From assembly GCA_009691705.1 (NCBI GenBank), contig SIAR01000003.1:33879-97878 (forward strand): a DNA stretch of 64,000 nucleotides, read 5' to 3'. The stretch's first letter is position 1, and the number at the start of each line of letters is the position of its first letter. The translations under genes and the position numbers were made by a program. The notes under the pieces are model-generated. The model did no database searches. It saw only the letters and a list, made by a program, of their open reading frames with translations, and was not told the origin of the DNA. This DNA comes from Phycisphaerales bacterium. Its GTDB lineage: Bacteria > Planctomycetota > Phycisphaerae > Phycisphaerales > SM1A02. Shown piece after piece: positions 10,364 to 19,226 of this stretch.

Positions 10364-11389
10364 TTATGGTCCCCCAGATCCTGAACCAATTGGACGAGTT
10401 CCGCCAGCTCCGCCGTTTCCGCCACGGGAACCACCACGACCGCCTTGCGCACCGCGTCCTCCAGAGCTAATTGATCCACCTCCGCGTCCACCAGACATCG
10501 GTCGTCCATCGCCACGACCTCTGTCGCCAAATGTTCCAGCAGCACCGCCGCCTCCGCCAATATCGGCGGGCGCCATACCCGCGGTGGGGTCTGTTGCGGC
10601 ACCAGTACCAGCCACGTCGGTCGACGCTGGGTCGGTCGATGGAGATGCTGCAGGATCACTCTCGTCGGGTAGCGGTTCTTCATACGGAGGAACGATCCGA
10701 TCAATCGGAATGATCGTTCGCAAACTCATCAAGTCGCCCACATTTTCGTATAGATCTTCTCCAACTGCATCGCCACCCGCCGACACAGTCACGCGCAACG
10801 CCCAAGGAAGTCCATCGACATCAGAGTCCCAATTGTCGTACCAAACCGTGCCGTCGTAGGCCTCGACATTGAGTGCGATGATGCCGCCCATTACGGGGTC
10901 GGCGTGTCCTCCTCCGCCTTCGTTATTGTCAGGAACTGCGTCGGAGCGAATCCAAAGCGCGCTTCCGTAGTCGTCGTCCGTCACGCGCACTTGAACTTCA
11001 TGTTCGAGCCCATCACCCTCATAAGTCTTTCCGCGCACGGGCGAGAGTCTGGTGACGTAGGCAAGCACATCATCGCGCTCGAGTTCCCCAACAGGAGTGT
11101 CGAACTTTCCATCCGTGAGCAACAGTCGGGTGTTGATGAGATCGTCGCTGCGAATGATCTCTTGAATGTCTCGTCGCACCCGCTCAAGCGCCGCATTTGC
11201 GCGCAGGTGGGCATTCAATCGCACTTTGCATGTTGCTCGAGCCCGCGCGAGTTGGCTCAATGAACTGCCAAGCGTCGCGACCACGATCACCGCGATAATG
11301 CCAGCGACGATGAGTTCGACCAGGGTGAAGCCTCGACGAAGCGTGGGACGGCGTCTACTTGGTTCCATTCGATTCACTTTCTTTCGCAT
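10364..11389 (-). CDS. gspJ: Type II secretion minor pseudopilin GspJ
   Basis: A 341-residue protein with a prepilin cleavage motif RRGFTLVELIVAGIIA (Glu at +5) after a short basic leader, then a globular domain to about 235. A long Ser/Pro/Gly-rich tail rich in GGRGG-type repeats is extra compared with ordinary GspJ (about 200 residues). The start at ATG 11389 overlaps gspI by 35 bases; ATG 11368, also in frame, would shorten the leader and reduce the overlap to 14. J joins I and K in the pseudopilus tip complex. Confidence 0.85.
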   Translation of the reverse strand: MRKKVNRMEPSRRRPTLRRGFTLVELIVAGIIAVIVVATLGSSLSQLARARATCKVRLNAHLRANAALERVRRDIQEIIRSDDLINTRLLLTDGKFDTPVGELERDDVLAYVTRLSPVRGKTYEGDGLEHEVQVRVTDDDYGSALWIRSDAVPDNNEGGGGHADPVMGGIIALNVEAYDGTVWYDNWDSDVDGLPWALRVTVSAGGDAVGEDLYENVGDLMSLRTIIPIDRIVPPYEEPLPDESDPAASPSTDPASTDVAGTGAATDPTAGMAPADIGGGGGAAGTFGDRGRGDGRPMSGGRGGGSISSGGRGAQGGRGGSRGGNGGAGGTRPIGSGSGGP

Positions 11390-11819
11390 CGAAGTACGCC
11401 TGTCGATCGGTCGCTACCGATGGTTGCCGATCTGGATCAGGTTCGTCGCCAAGCCGAAGTGCGACGCTGGTTGCACAGCGAAACTCACGCCCAACCGGAT
11501 CACGAACAATCGCCAACACCTCACACGGCGCGCCCGGCTCTGCCTTCTCGATACTCACCTCGTACTCAAAGTCATCCCAGGGTGGATCGCAACTCCCCGA
11601 GAGATTGTGCGATTTCGGCCAAGCTTCAGGACCATCGACGAGCACACTTGCAAGAAGTTCGTCGAGGAGTGCAGCAGCCATGACGGCACGCTCGCCCCGT
11701 TGTTGATCCATGAGGGCGCGCGCTGCGAGCGAGACGATTGATCCAAGCCCGATCGCCAAAATGATGCCAGCGATGACAACTTCCATCAGCGCGAATGCTC
11801 GGCGCGGGCGTGTCACCAC
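11355..11819 (-). CDS. gspI: Type II secretion minor pseudopilin GspI
   Basis: A 154-residue minor pseudopilin. The motif RAFALMEVVIAGIILAIGLG shows the cleavage site, the +5 Glu and the hydrophobic helix. The globular part, with conserved-looking Cys residues near DPPWDDFEYEVSI, fits GspI in size. Two GTG codons, at 11819 and 11816, can start it; the second forms a GTGA overlap with the gspH stop and is the more natural choice. Order G-H-I-J-K matches classical gsp operons. Confidence 0.85.
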   Translation of the reverse strand: MVTRPRRAFALMEVVIAGIILAIGLGSIVSLAARALMDQQRGERAVMAAALLDELLASVLVDGPEAWPKSHNLSGSCDPPWDDFEYEVSIEKAEPGAPCEVLAIVRDPVGREFRCATSVALRLGDEPDPDRQPSVATDRQAYFDAKESESNGTK

Positions 11820-12391
11820 TTCTCGCTGCGACTTCCGTACGCATCCAGATTTTGAGACTCGCGCAGTTTCACTTCTGTGTTTCCTGAGTCGATGCGCAGC
11901 GGAGCGGTCGCATTCGAATCGAGTCGCAACACTGTGTTGACCGAGTCAGACGTCAAGTGCATCTCGACCGAGGGTCGCCCTCCTCCAGGCACGGTGGGAA
12001 TGAGCCAGTCGGTTCCTGAGACTTCAATTCCGTCGACGAGCAGGTCAGTGATAGCCATCCCGTTAGGAAGCGCGACCGGCAAGATGCGGCGGTCTGTGAC
12101 CCACTCGAACTTTGTGCGATCACCATCAAAGGCTGCCGCCTCGAGTTCACGATCGGCAACAAGCAGCGCGATCCATTGCGTTTCAGGGTCTTGCCAAATG
12201 GCGATTTGCTGCGACGATGTCGCATCGCGAAAGGCGTACATCGAAAGCAGGTCGAGCATTTGGGAGACCGCGTTCTCGTGTTCAGCTTTCACCGACTTGC
12301 TCATTCGTGGCACAACCATCGCGGCGAGGATCGCAAGAATCACTACGGCGATGATGACTTCGACCAGGGTGAATGCGCGCCTCATGTGCAC
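11813..12391 (-). CDS. gspH: Type II secretion minor pseudopilin GspH
   Basis: About 190 residues. RRAFTLVEVIIAVVILAILAAMVVPRM is a textbook prepilin N-terminus at residues 4-30, followed by a helix with KAEHENAVSQMLDLLSMYA and a beta-rich C-terminal domain, as in GspH/FimT proteins. The open frame begins with GTG 12391, but ATG 12385 two codons later is a likelier start. It follows gspG with a three-base gap. H links the major pseudopilin to the tip complex. Confidence 0.82.
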   Translation of the reverse strand: MHMRRAFTLVEVIIAVVILAILAAMVVPRMSKSVKAEHENAVSQMLDLLSMYAFRDATSSQQIAIWQDPETQWIALLVADRELEAAAFDGDRTKFEWVTDRRILPVALPNGMAITDLLVDGIEVSGTDWLIPTVPGGGRPSVEMHLTSDSVNTVLRLDSNATAPLRIDSGNTEVKLRESQNLDAYGSRSEKW

Positions 12392-12393
12392 TG

Positions 12394-12843
12394 CTACTTC
12401 GCCCCGTTCACGATGTCCTTGTTATCGAGTTCGCCGCCAGGCTGTCCGTCAGCACCATAGGACATGACGTCGAAATCAAAATTTACTTGGCCTGGCACAA
12501 TCAGGATGTAGGCATTTCCCCAAGGATCAAGGAGTGCCGACTTGTTTTCAAGATATGGATCATCTCCCTCGGTGAGTACCTCGAGGTCAAAGTCTTCTGG
12601 GCAGCGACTCATTCCCGCCTCGGTCATGTACAGGCGAACCTGCTGCGCCAACTGCACTGCTTCGGTCTTTGCGCGCTTGTCCTTTGCGCCGCCGATGAAG
12701 CGGGTGAGTCGCGGAACAAAGATCGCAGCCATGATCGCGACGATCGTCACCGCCACGATCACTTCAATCAAACTGAAGGCGCGTCTCGCCGAAGGGATTG
12801 TCGTACGTTTGAGATGTGTTGGATGAAAAGTAGACATTGACAT
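12394..12843 (-). CDS. gspG: Type II secretion major pseudopilin GspG
   Basis: A 149-residue protein with a 20-residue leader, then RRAFSLIEVIVAVTIVAIMA and the GspG-type C-terminal domain. That domain contains DPWGNAYILIVPGQ and ends with FDVMSYGADGQPGGE, the calcium-site region typical of the major pseudopilin. A GAGG sequence lies just upstream of ATG 12843. This is the main subunit of the periplasmic pseudopilus piston. Confidence 0.94.
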   Translation of the reverse strand: MSMSTFHPTHLKRTTIPSARRAFSLIEVIVAVTIVAIMAAIFVPRLTRFIGGAKDKRAKTEAVQLAQQVRLYMTEAGMSRCPEDFDLEVLTEGDDPYLENKSALLDPWGNAYILIVPGQVNFDFDVMSYGADGQPGGELDNKDIVNGAK

Positions 12844-12855
12844 GAGCGCCTCAGA

Positions 12856-14100
12856 TCAGCCGCCGATTGCGGCCTGTAATTGAAGAAGTGGAAGAAGAAT
12901 ACCGAGCAAGACAAAGCCTGCGACCAATCCCATCACGATGAGCAGGATGGGTGGCAGGGCTTTCGTAAAAACCTTGAGTGTTTGATTGACCTGTCGATCG
13001 AACGCGGTCGCGGCGTGCATGAGCATGACTTCAAGTCGCCCCGAGCGCTCGCCGATATTCACGATCTGAATGAGAAGCGGGGGAAAGAAGCCACAGCGTT
13101 CGAGTGGATCGGCGAGCGACGAGCCTGTGGTCACGCGTTCTTGCACCTCATCGATGGCAGAAACCATCGCTGCGTTTCCAAGCGTGTCGCGCACGACGCG
13201 AAGCGCCGGAAGAATCGGAATGCCCGCCGAAACGAGGGTGCCGAGAGTTCGTGTGAACCGAGCGACCGCGACATCGCGAAGCAGTGGTCCAAGAATGGGC
13301 AGTCGCAAGAGTGTCAGATCGACCAACATGCGATTGTTCGGTTTCGCGATCCACCGGCGCCAGCCGATGACTGCAACGATGACGCCGACGATGATCGCCC
13401 ACCACCACATCGTGATGAAGGCGGCAATGCCGAGCAGCACGCGGGTCGGAAATGGCAGCACTGTGCCTGGTTGCCCAGAGATTGGCGCCATGAGTCGTGG
13501 CAGCACAAACGTCACGAGCACAACGACGCTGACCGAAATCAATGCAGCCACAATCATCGGATAGACCGTGGCACCGACGACCTCGCGCTTCAGTTCAACC
13601 GATCGATCGAGCAAATCCGCCAATTGATGCAGCACCTCAGAATTGCGACCCGACGCATCGGCTGCGCGAAACATTCCAACGGTCATGTCATCGAACGGGC
13701 GTCCATACTCCTTCGCCGCTTGATGCAGCGGCACACCCGCCTCAACGCGGTCGATGAGATGATCCAGAATGACTGGAAGTGCGCGACCCGCCGCCTGTCG
13801 GCGAACAGTGCGCAGAGATTGCATCAAGGGGAGTCCAGCTTCTAGCGCGGTCGCAAGTTCACGGATCAGGCTCGTCAACTCTGTTCGTGAAATCGATGGG
13901 CGCGTCAGACCCTTTCTCGCACCAGTCTTGGATTGGTGCGCCCCGCTCCGGACGGGCGACGAACGCGCCGTTGCGTCCTCAACCGAAGTTGCGATGATGC
14001 CTTGCTGGGCGAGCATGCGCAAGGCGTCGGCCCGGTTGATCGCTTGAATCATTCCGCTGTTCGATGTGCCCCCAAGACATTGGTAGTGAAAGGTGATCAT
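12856..14100 (-). CDS. gspF: Type II secretion inner-membrane platform protein GspF
   Basis: A 414-residue polytopic protein with two GspF domains, each opening with a cytoplasmic helix bundle (the first contains LIRELATALEAGLPLMQSLR, about 93-112; the second FTRTLGTLVSAGIPILPALR). Three membrane segments lie near 190, 235 and 390. Size and domain order match GspF/PilC. An extra N-terminal region (1-75) with a YQCLGG motif is the usual start of the family. It connects the GspE ATPase with pseudopilus assembly. Confidence 0.95.
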   Translation of the reverse strand: MITFHYQCLGGTSNSGMIQAINRADALRMLAQQGIIATSVEDATARSSPVRSGAHQSKTGARKGLTRPSISRTELTSLIRELATALEAGLPLMQSLRTVRRQAAGRALPVILDHLIDRVEAGVPLHQAAKEYGRPFDDMTVGMFRAADASGRNSEVLHQLADLLDRSVELKREVVGATVYPMIVAALISVSVVVLVTFVLPRLMAPISGQPGTVLPFPTRVLLGIAAFITMWWWAIIVGVIVAVIGWRRWIAKPNNRMLVDLTLLRLPILGPLLRDVAVARFTRTLGTLVSAGIPILPALRVVRDTLGNAAMVSAIDEVQERVTTGSSLADPLERCGFFPPLLIQIVNIGERSGRLEVMLMHAATAFDRQVNQTLKVFTKALPPILLIVMGLVAGFVLLGILLPLLQLQAAIGG

Positions 14101-14108
14101 CGAAGTAC

Positions 14109-15749
14109 TCAGTGTCGCGTGTCGTCAACGTCTTGGGTGGCGCGCAAAACTTCGGAGACCGTCGTTGCGCCTTCCTGAGCCTTGAGCATGCCGTCTTGAC
14201 GCATGTTAAGGAAGTCCCCATCCACGAGATTTTTGAGGTCGCTCAAGGACAAGTTCTTGGTGATCCCTTGTCGCAGCGACGAGTTCATTCGTACGAGTTC
14301 GAAGAATCCCAACCGCGAGCGAAATCCAGACTTCTTGCAGTCATCACATCCGACCGATTTCCATTCGCTTGCGGCGAAAGCGACAATCTCTGCGGGAGTT
14401 AGCCGCGACTTTGTCTCTTCGGTCAGCGGCACTTGTTTCTTGCACGCTGAGCAGAGGCGTCGACCGAGTCGCTGCGCGAGTAGTCCTTCAAGAACGCTTG
14501 CAACAAGGAACGGTTCTGCACCCATGTCGACCAGTCGGCCGATGCTAGAAATCGCATCGTTCGTATGCAATGTTGAGAGGATGAGATGTCCCGTGAGCGC
14601 TGATCGAATCGCAATATCCACTGTCTCGTTATCTCGAATCTCACCCACGAGCACAACGTCAGGATCTTGGCGCAAGATCGCGCGCAGTCCGATTGAAAAG
14701 GTGAGACCGCGCTTTGGATTGACTGGAATCTGATTGACTCCACTCAGTTCATACTCAACGGGATCCTCAATCGTGATGATCTTCTTGCGCGGGTCGTAGA
14801 GTTTGCTGAGTGCCGCGTAGAGTGTTGTGGTCTTTCCAGAACCAGTGGGGCCAGTCACCAAGAGCAATCCGTGTGGTTTCTCGATGAGTCGGTCCATCGT
14901 GTCGCGATGGGGTTTACTCATTCCCAGACTCTGCAAGTCGAGCGGAAGGCTGCTCTTGTCGAGAATACGCATGACAACGCTCTCGCCATAAATTGTCGGC
15001 ACAGTCGAGACGCGAAGGTCAACCTTGCGCCCCTCGAAGCGCAGGGTGATGTGTCCGTCCTGTGGCACATACCGCTCGGCGATATTCATCATCGCCATGA
15101 TCTTCACGCGACCAATGAGCGCCGCTTGCAAGTGCTTTGGAGGTGGAGGTTGCTCGATGAGCACGCCGTCGACGCGGTACTTGATCTTGAGTTCGTTCTC
15201 AAATGGCTCAATGTGAATGTCGCTCGCGCGACCTTGAATCGCCTCGAGAATGAAAAGATTGACGAGATTTATCAGCGTTGGCTGTTCAGCCATCCGATGC
15301 ACATCCGCCGCCTCGATTGCGTCGACATTGTGCTCGGTTTCGTCCGTCGCAGAATCGGCATTTCCAGCGAGCGATTCTGCAATCCGCGCGGCAGTGGTGC
15401 CATAGGCGCGGCGCATCAATTCGCCGAAGGCCTCCGGCTCAACGCCGGTGCGACTCACGGGCAGTCGCGCGATCGTCGCGATCTCATCGGCCGCCCCAAC
15501 ATCGAGTGGATTGAACATCGCCACGAGCAAGCGTCCACGCTCTATGCGAAGAGGAACTGCCCGCACGCGCACCGCAACTTCGGGGGTGAGCAGTGCGATC
15601 GCGGCGGGGTCTGTCTCGGGTGGCTTTTCAAGCCAACCGATGCCAAGCGCTCGGCAACGCTCCCGGATCTTCGCCGCTTCCGACTCAGCAGTCGATTGAG
15701 TGAGATCAGTCGCCTTTGCGCCGATTTGCAATTGCCCAGTTGGCGTCAT
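14109..15749 (-). CDS. gspE: Type II secretion ATPase GspE
   Basis: A 546-residue secretion ATPase. The N-terminal MshEN-like domain spans about 20-130. Walker A is GPTGSGKTTTLYAAL near residue 300, followed by the Asp box (ITIEDPVEYEL), Walker B (VVLVGEIRDNETVDIA) and the His box (LSTLHTNDA). A zinc-binding loop with CSACKK and CDDCKKSG lies near 430-460, as in the PilB/GspE family. It powers pseudopilus assembly from the cytoplasm. The C-terminus ends four codons after a VDDTRH tail. It follows the operon's first gene with a three-base gap. Confidence 0.97.
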   Translation of the reverse strand: MTPTGQLQIGAKATDLTQSTAESEAAKIRERCRALGIGWLEKPPETDPAAIALLTPEVAVRVRAVPLRIERGRLLVAMFNPLDVGAADEIATIARLPVSRTGVEPEAFGELMRRAYGTTAARIAESLAGNADSATDETEHNVDAIEAADVHRMAEQPTLINLVNLFILEAIQGRASDIHIEPFENELKIKYRVDGVLIEQPPPPKHLQAALIGRVKIMAMMNIAERYVPQDGHITLRFEGRKVDLRVSTVPTIYGESVVMRILDKSSLPLDLQSLGMSKPHRDTMDRLIEKPHGLLLVTGPTGSGKTTTLYAALSKLYDPRKKIITIEDPVEYELSGVNQIPVNPKRGLTFSIGLRAILRQDPDVVLVGEIRDNETVDIAIRSALTGHLILSTLHTNDAISSIGRLVDMGAEPFLVASVLEGLLAQRLGRRLCSACKKQVPLTEETKSRLTPAEIVAFAASEWKSVGCDDCKKSGFRSRLGFFELVRMNSSLRQGITKNLSLSDLKNLVDGDFLNMRQDGMLKAQEGATTVSEVLRATQDVDDTRH

Positions 15750-15752
15750 CGC

Positions 15753-17093
15753 TTACTCAATACCACGGGGGATGCCGCCAGCAGGTCCGCTGTCGCGTCC
15801 ATCGCCTTGTCGCGAGATGGGGCGCTTGCCGCCCTTGCCATCGCCGCTGGTTGGTGCTGTCCCTGAGTTCAATGTTGGCGAGTCGCGCTCTGGCTTGCCT
15901 GGAATCATCGGGCGCATCGCATCGCTGGCGATCTTCGCCGCGCCTGGCAGGAGCAGCGCGAGTTCTGGCCCTACGATCGCCGCGATATCAGCGCGAAACT
16001 TCTCGTTCAGCGCGTCACGCTCTTCGTGCAGCGACTTGTAGGGATCGAGGTTGGGTTTGACTGCATTCGAAGACCCCTGATTCATCCTGCGCCGCGTCTC
16101 TTCACTCTGCTTCCTCGGTTCTTCGACGCGATGAGCGGCGGCGAGTCGGAGTTCAAGATCGTGATAGCTCACGACGTATGCAACTTCAAGCACATTCAAC
16201 TGATCGATCTGTCCGGGGGATAGTCCAGGAAGTTCACGCGCTGCCGCAACTAACGGAATCATCGGACTTGGACGAAAAACCGATGGGTATGCCGCCGTGA
16301 ACGCGCGGGTGCGAAAGGTCGATCCCCACTGCGCGCCATACGCGACTGCGAGCAACTCGATCGACTGCTCCTGAAGATCGCGAAGTGCAACGCGCTTCGC
16401 CACAATCATCTCGAGTTGGTCCAATCCAGTTGCGAAGTCTTGAGCGACCATCGCATCCTTAATCTTGTCTTGTGATGTAGCCATCTGAGTCGCTCGCGCG
16501 ATGAGTGCCGCATCTAGACCGATCTCATACTGCTCGAGCGCTTCCTTAGCCGCGAGCAATGTTTCTGGGGGAATCTCACAATCGCGTGAAACCTGCCGCA
16601 GATCGATACTTTCGCCGCTCAGAACTCCGCGTGGCAACTCTTTCTCGCGGCGCATCGCCCGTTCAAGTTGTGGCCAGTGCCCCTGCTGCTCGTCGCTGAG
16701 AACCGAACGCAGATTGTCGATGAACCGCTGCTTGAGTCTCGCCTTCTCATGCGACCACTCACCGATTGGTTTCATAATCACGGCAATAGCACCTTGCTCG
16801 CCAGCGCCAAGAATCTGATCCTTCAGTCCCTTCATGCGGTCGCGCAGACCATCAACGCCAACAGTGAAATCGCTCGTGTAGTCGCCAAGGAGACTCTCAA
16901 CCGTTGGCTGCTGCCACTCTTCGAGACCGAGGTAGTCAACGAAGAGCGTCATGTCGCGCTTGAGGTAGTCGGGCTGAAATGCCTCAACGAATCCCGCCTG
17001 CAATCCCATCTGGGCATGGCTTGGCAATACGCAACAAAGCAGCGTGACGAGGGCGGCAACGAACGAGGCACAAAAAAACGAAAGTCGTGTCAT
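15753..17093 (-). CDS. Secreted helical protein leading the type II secretion operon
   Basis: A 446-residue protein with a clear signal peptide cleaved after LPSHA (residue 27). The mature part is mainly long amphipathic helices with paired motifs such as RLKQRFIDNLRSVLSDEQ and LSPGQIDQL. These resemble the LTxxQ helices of Spy/CpxP periplasmic proteins, but no metal-binding pattern is obvious. The C-terminal 50 residues are Pro/Gly/Ser-rich. AGGA sits seven bases before ATG 17093. As the first gene of the gsp operon it may chaperone or monitor the system, but no function is established. Confidence 0.75.
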   Translation of the reverse strand: MTRLSFFCASFVAALVTLLCCVLPSHAQMGLQAGFVEAFQPDYLKRDMTLFVDYLGLEEWQQPTVESLLGDYTSDFTVGVDGLRDRMKGLKDQILGAGEQGAIAVIMKPIGEWSHEKARLKQRFIDNLRSVLSDEQQGHWPQLERAMRREKELPRGVLSGESIDLRQVSRDCEIPPETLLAAKEALEQYEIGLDAALIARATQMATSQDKIKDAMVAQDFATGLDQLEMIVAKRVALRDLQEQSIELLAVAYGAQWGSTFRTRAFTAAYPSVFRPSPMIPLVAAARELPGLSPGQIDQLNVLEVAYVVSYHDLELRLAAAHRVEEPRKQSEETRRRMNQGSSNAVKPNLDPYKSLHEERDALNEKFRADIAAIVGPELALLLPGAAKIASDAMRPMIPGKPERDSPTLNSGTAPTSGDGKGGKRPISRQGDGRDSGPAGGIPRGIE

Positions 17094-17256
17094 TTTGAAT
17101 TCCTGTAAGAGGTAGGGACTTGCGTTAGTGAACGCCGCGCAGTTAGGTTTATGGCAGAATTTTCGGCGTTAGTGCGGCAGGTTACGGTCTTTTCAGCGAG
17201 GGCGGTCTCACCCAAAGTTGCGAGCGTTTTTGGGGGGGGTGACGATGGTCCTATAA
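17094..17256 (-). promoter_or_regulatory. Probable control region of the type II secretion operon, with a 9-base direct repeat
   Basis: The 163 bases between the scoA stop and the start of the operon contain no gene and no hairpin terminator. The 9-mer GCGTTAGTG occurs twice on + (17122-17130 and 17166-17174), 44 bases apart, close to four helical turns. Such spacing would suit a dimeric regulator. An AT-richer segment with TAAACC lies between the copies on the minus strand. This is pattern evidence only. Confidence 0.3.
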
Positions 17257-17961
17257 CTACTTACGGCTCCGCACCGTTCTCTGTTCGATTCGCTTAACCG
17301 AGGCGGTTTGCACGATCCGATCGACAAAAATTCCTGGAGTATGAATCTGATCGCCATCCAATTCGCCGGTTTCGACGAGTTGCTCAACCTCCGCGATGCA
17401 AATCTTCCCGCAGGTCGCGACCATCGGGTTGAAGTTGCGAGCAGTCTTGCGGTAAATCAGATTGCCAAAGCGGTCGCCCTTCCAAGCCTTTACCAATGCG
17501 ACATCCGCGCGGATCGCCCGCTCAAGCACGAAGGTTTCTCCGTCGAAGACTTCGTGAGGCTTGCCCTCGGCGACTACTGTTCCAAGACCCGTGCGCGTGT
17601 AGAAAGCGGGAATCCCAGCACCTCCCGCCCGCAAGCGTTCAGCCAATGTGCCTTGGGGTGTGAACTCAAGTTCTAGTTCGCCGCCCATGAATTGTCGCTC
17701 AAATTCTGCGTTTTCTCCTACATAACTCGAGATCATTTTGCGGATCTGTCGAGTCTGCAAGAGCAATCCAAGCCCCCAATCATCGATCCCCGCGTTGTTG
17801 CTCGCAACGGTCAAGTTTTTCACGCCACTCTCGCGCAGAGCGACGATGAGGTTTTCAGGAATTCCGCACAGCCCAAATCCGCCAACGGCGATGAGTTGGT
17901 TGTCGGCCACGACTCCCTTGAGCGCCTCATTGCAATCTACAAATACTTTGGATGTCGCCAT
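17257..17961 (-). CDS. scoA: 3-oxoacid CoA-transferase subunit A, without a subunit B neighbour
   Basis: A 234-residue protein matching the A subunit of succinyl-CoA:3-oxoacid CoA-transferases. The N-terminus has GGFGLCGIPENLI (glycine-rich CoA-binding loop), then NNAGIDDWGLGLLL, GELELEFTPQGTLAERLRAG and GAGIPAFYTRTG, all typical family blocks. The catalytic Glu sits in subunit B, which is not encoded on either side of this gene. The start is ATG 17961; a TTG at 17970 is in frame. A TACACT hexamer eight bases upstream suggests a leaderless promoter. It diverges from the MFS gene. Confidence 0.9.
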   Translation of the reverse strand: MATSKVFVDCNEALKGVVADNQLIAVGGFGLCGIPENLIVALRESGVKNLTVASNNAGIDDWGLGLLLQTRQIRKMISSYVGENAEFERQFMGGELELEFTPQGTLAERLRAGGAGIPAFYTRTGLGTVVAEGKPHEVFDGETFVLERAIRADVALVKAWKGDRFGNLIYRKTARNFNPMVATCGKICIAEVEQLVETGELDGDQIHTPGIFVDRIVQTASVKRIEQRTVRSRK

Positions 17962-17969
17962 CGATGGCA

Positions 17970-17975
17970 AGTGTA
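17970..17975 (-). promoter_or_regulatory. Putative -10 element of scoA (TACACT)
   Basis: On the minus strand TACACT lies eight bases before ATG 17961 with no Shine-Dalgarno sequence between. This fits the leaderless pattern seen at other genes in the window. Confidence 0.4.
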
Positions 17976-18003
17976 AACAACTGCGCCCAGATTGATCGTG
18001 GAC

Positions 18004-18009
18004 TAGGCT
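18004..18009 (+). promoter_or_regulatory. Putative -10 element of the MFS gene (TAGGCT)
   Basis: TAGGCT lies eight bases before TTG 18018, which would make the transcript leaderless and favours that codon over the in-frame ATGs upstream at 17952 and 17964. Confidence 0.4.
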
Positions 18010-18017
18010 CGAAGACC

Positions 18018-19226
18018 TTGCGCGGAATGCTCTTCATCCTGATTTTGCTCTCGGCGATGCCCGACACCATGGCCGCGCCAGTAGTCAAGGAACTCTTCAT
18101 GGACCGGTATGGGGCGACCCCCAGTGCCGCGCAGATGTTCAACGGGATCAATCTGCTTGGAGCGCTGATTGCGATCCCGCTGCTCTGGTTTGCGCGAAAG
18201 CGGGAGCGTTCGGTCGAACTTGTGGTCTGGGGTTCGATTGCCGATGCAATCCTCTTGGCTGCGATGGCGTGTCCCCTCGGGCTCGGTTGGACTCTGATGA
18301 TTCGAGCGCTCGAGGGGGTCACAGACGTCATCGTCTTCGCCGCACTCTTTGAACTTGTGCGCCGATTGGCTCGTGGTCATGTTGCTACAGGACTCGGACT
18401 CGCATCTACACCGTTGCTTCTAGGTCTTGGACTCGGGGCGATGCTCGGCGGTTTCGTCGTTCGCCAAACCGATGGAAGCCTGACATCCGTGTGGCTGTTT
18501 GGCGCATCGGCGGTGCTGAGTCTGCTCGTTGCGCTTGTCGTTCCCATCGCCGGCCGCGCGATTTGTCGCGCTGAGACGCGCGAACCGATTACAGGCGCGC
18601 AGGCCGATGGCGGACTTGCGAGTGCAGGAGGGGCCGATCCCCTATGGCCATCACTGGCAATGACATTTTCTGACCGAGCAAGTGGGGGACTCATCACCGG
18701 CACTCTTCCGATTGCGCTGGCACAAGTGCTCAGCTACTCGGCGATGGAGCGGGGATTGCTCGTGGGATTGCCGCTGCTCTTGATGGCACTCGGGACTGGT
18801 CCAGCGGGATGGCTTTGCGATCGAGTGGGCAGTTTGAAGGTTCGAGTCGCAGCGGGAATTGCGTACGCAACGGGGTTCGCTCTGCTCGCCGTTGTCGGCA
18901 ACCAACCGCTTCCACTCGGATGCGTGATGGTGGTCATCGGCGTCTCGGCGAGCGCGCTCTTTTCGAGTTCGATCACACTCGTCACGCGCTGTGGATCAAC
19001 AACGATGTCACTGGGCGCATTTCGAGGTGCGGGCGATCTTGGGTTTCTGAGCGGCACATTGCTTTCGCTCTTTCTGCTCTCAACGCTTGGAGGCAGTGAC
19101 CCCACCTACAGCGACTACGCGTCGGTGTTGCTTGTTTTTGCCGGATTCCATCTCGTGACGACGATTACCACAAGCGTCACACTGCACGTCGCGCGGCGCA
19201 AAACAACTAGTTCGGCGTGCCGCTGA
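18018..19226 (+). CDS. Major facilitator superfamily transporter
   Basis: About 402 residues and roughly twelve membrane segments, with an MFS-like loop GWLCDRVGSLKVRVAAGIAYA between helices (motif A-like). The substrate cannot be told. TTG 18018 and ATG 18027 are the likeliest starts; the open frame reaches back to 17952 but would overlap the divergent scoA gene. The 3' end overlaps the convergent sigma-factor gene by 20 bases. Neighbouring genes give no substrate hint; the scoA link suggests, weakly, an organic acid. Confidence 0.8.
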   Translation: MRGMLFILILLSAMPDTMAAPVVKELFMDRYGATPSAAQMFNGINLLGALIAIPLLWFARKRERSVELVVWGSIADAILLAAMACPLGLGWTLMIRALEGVTDVIVFAALFELVRRLARGHVATGLGLASTPLLLGLGLGAMLGGFVVRQTDGSLTSVWLFGASAVLSLLVALVVPIAGRAICRAETREPITGAQADGGLASAGGADPLWPSLAMTFSDRASGGLITGTLPIALAQVLSYSAMERGLLVGLPLLLMALGTGPAGWLCDRVGSLKVRVAAGIAYATGFALLAVVGNQPLPLGCVMVVIGVSASALFSSSITLVTRCGSTTMSLGAFRGAGDLGFLSGTLLSLFLLSTLGGSDPTYSDYASVLLVFAGFHLVTTITTSVTLHVARRKTTSSACR

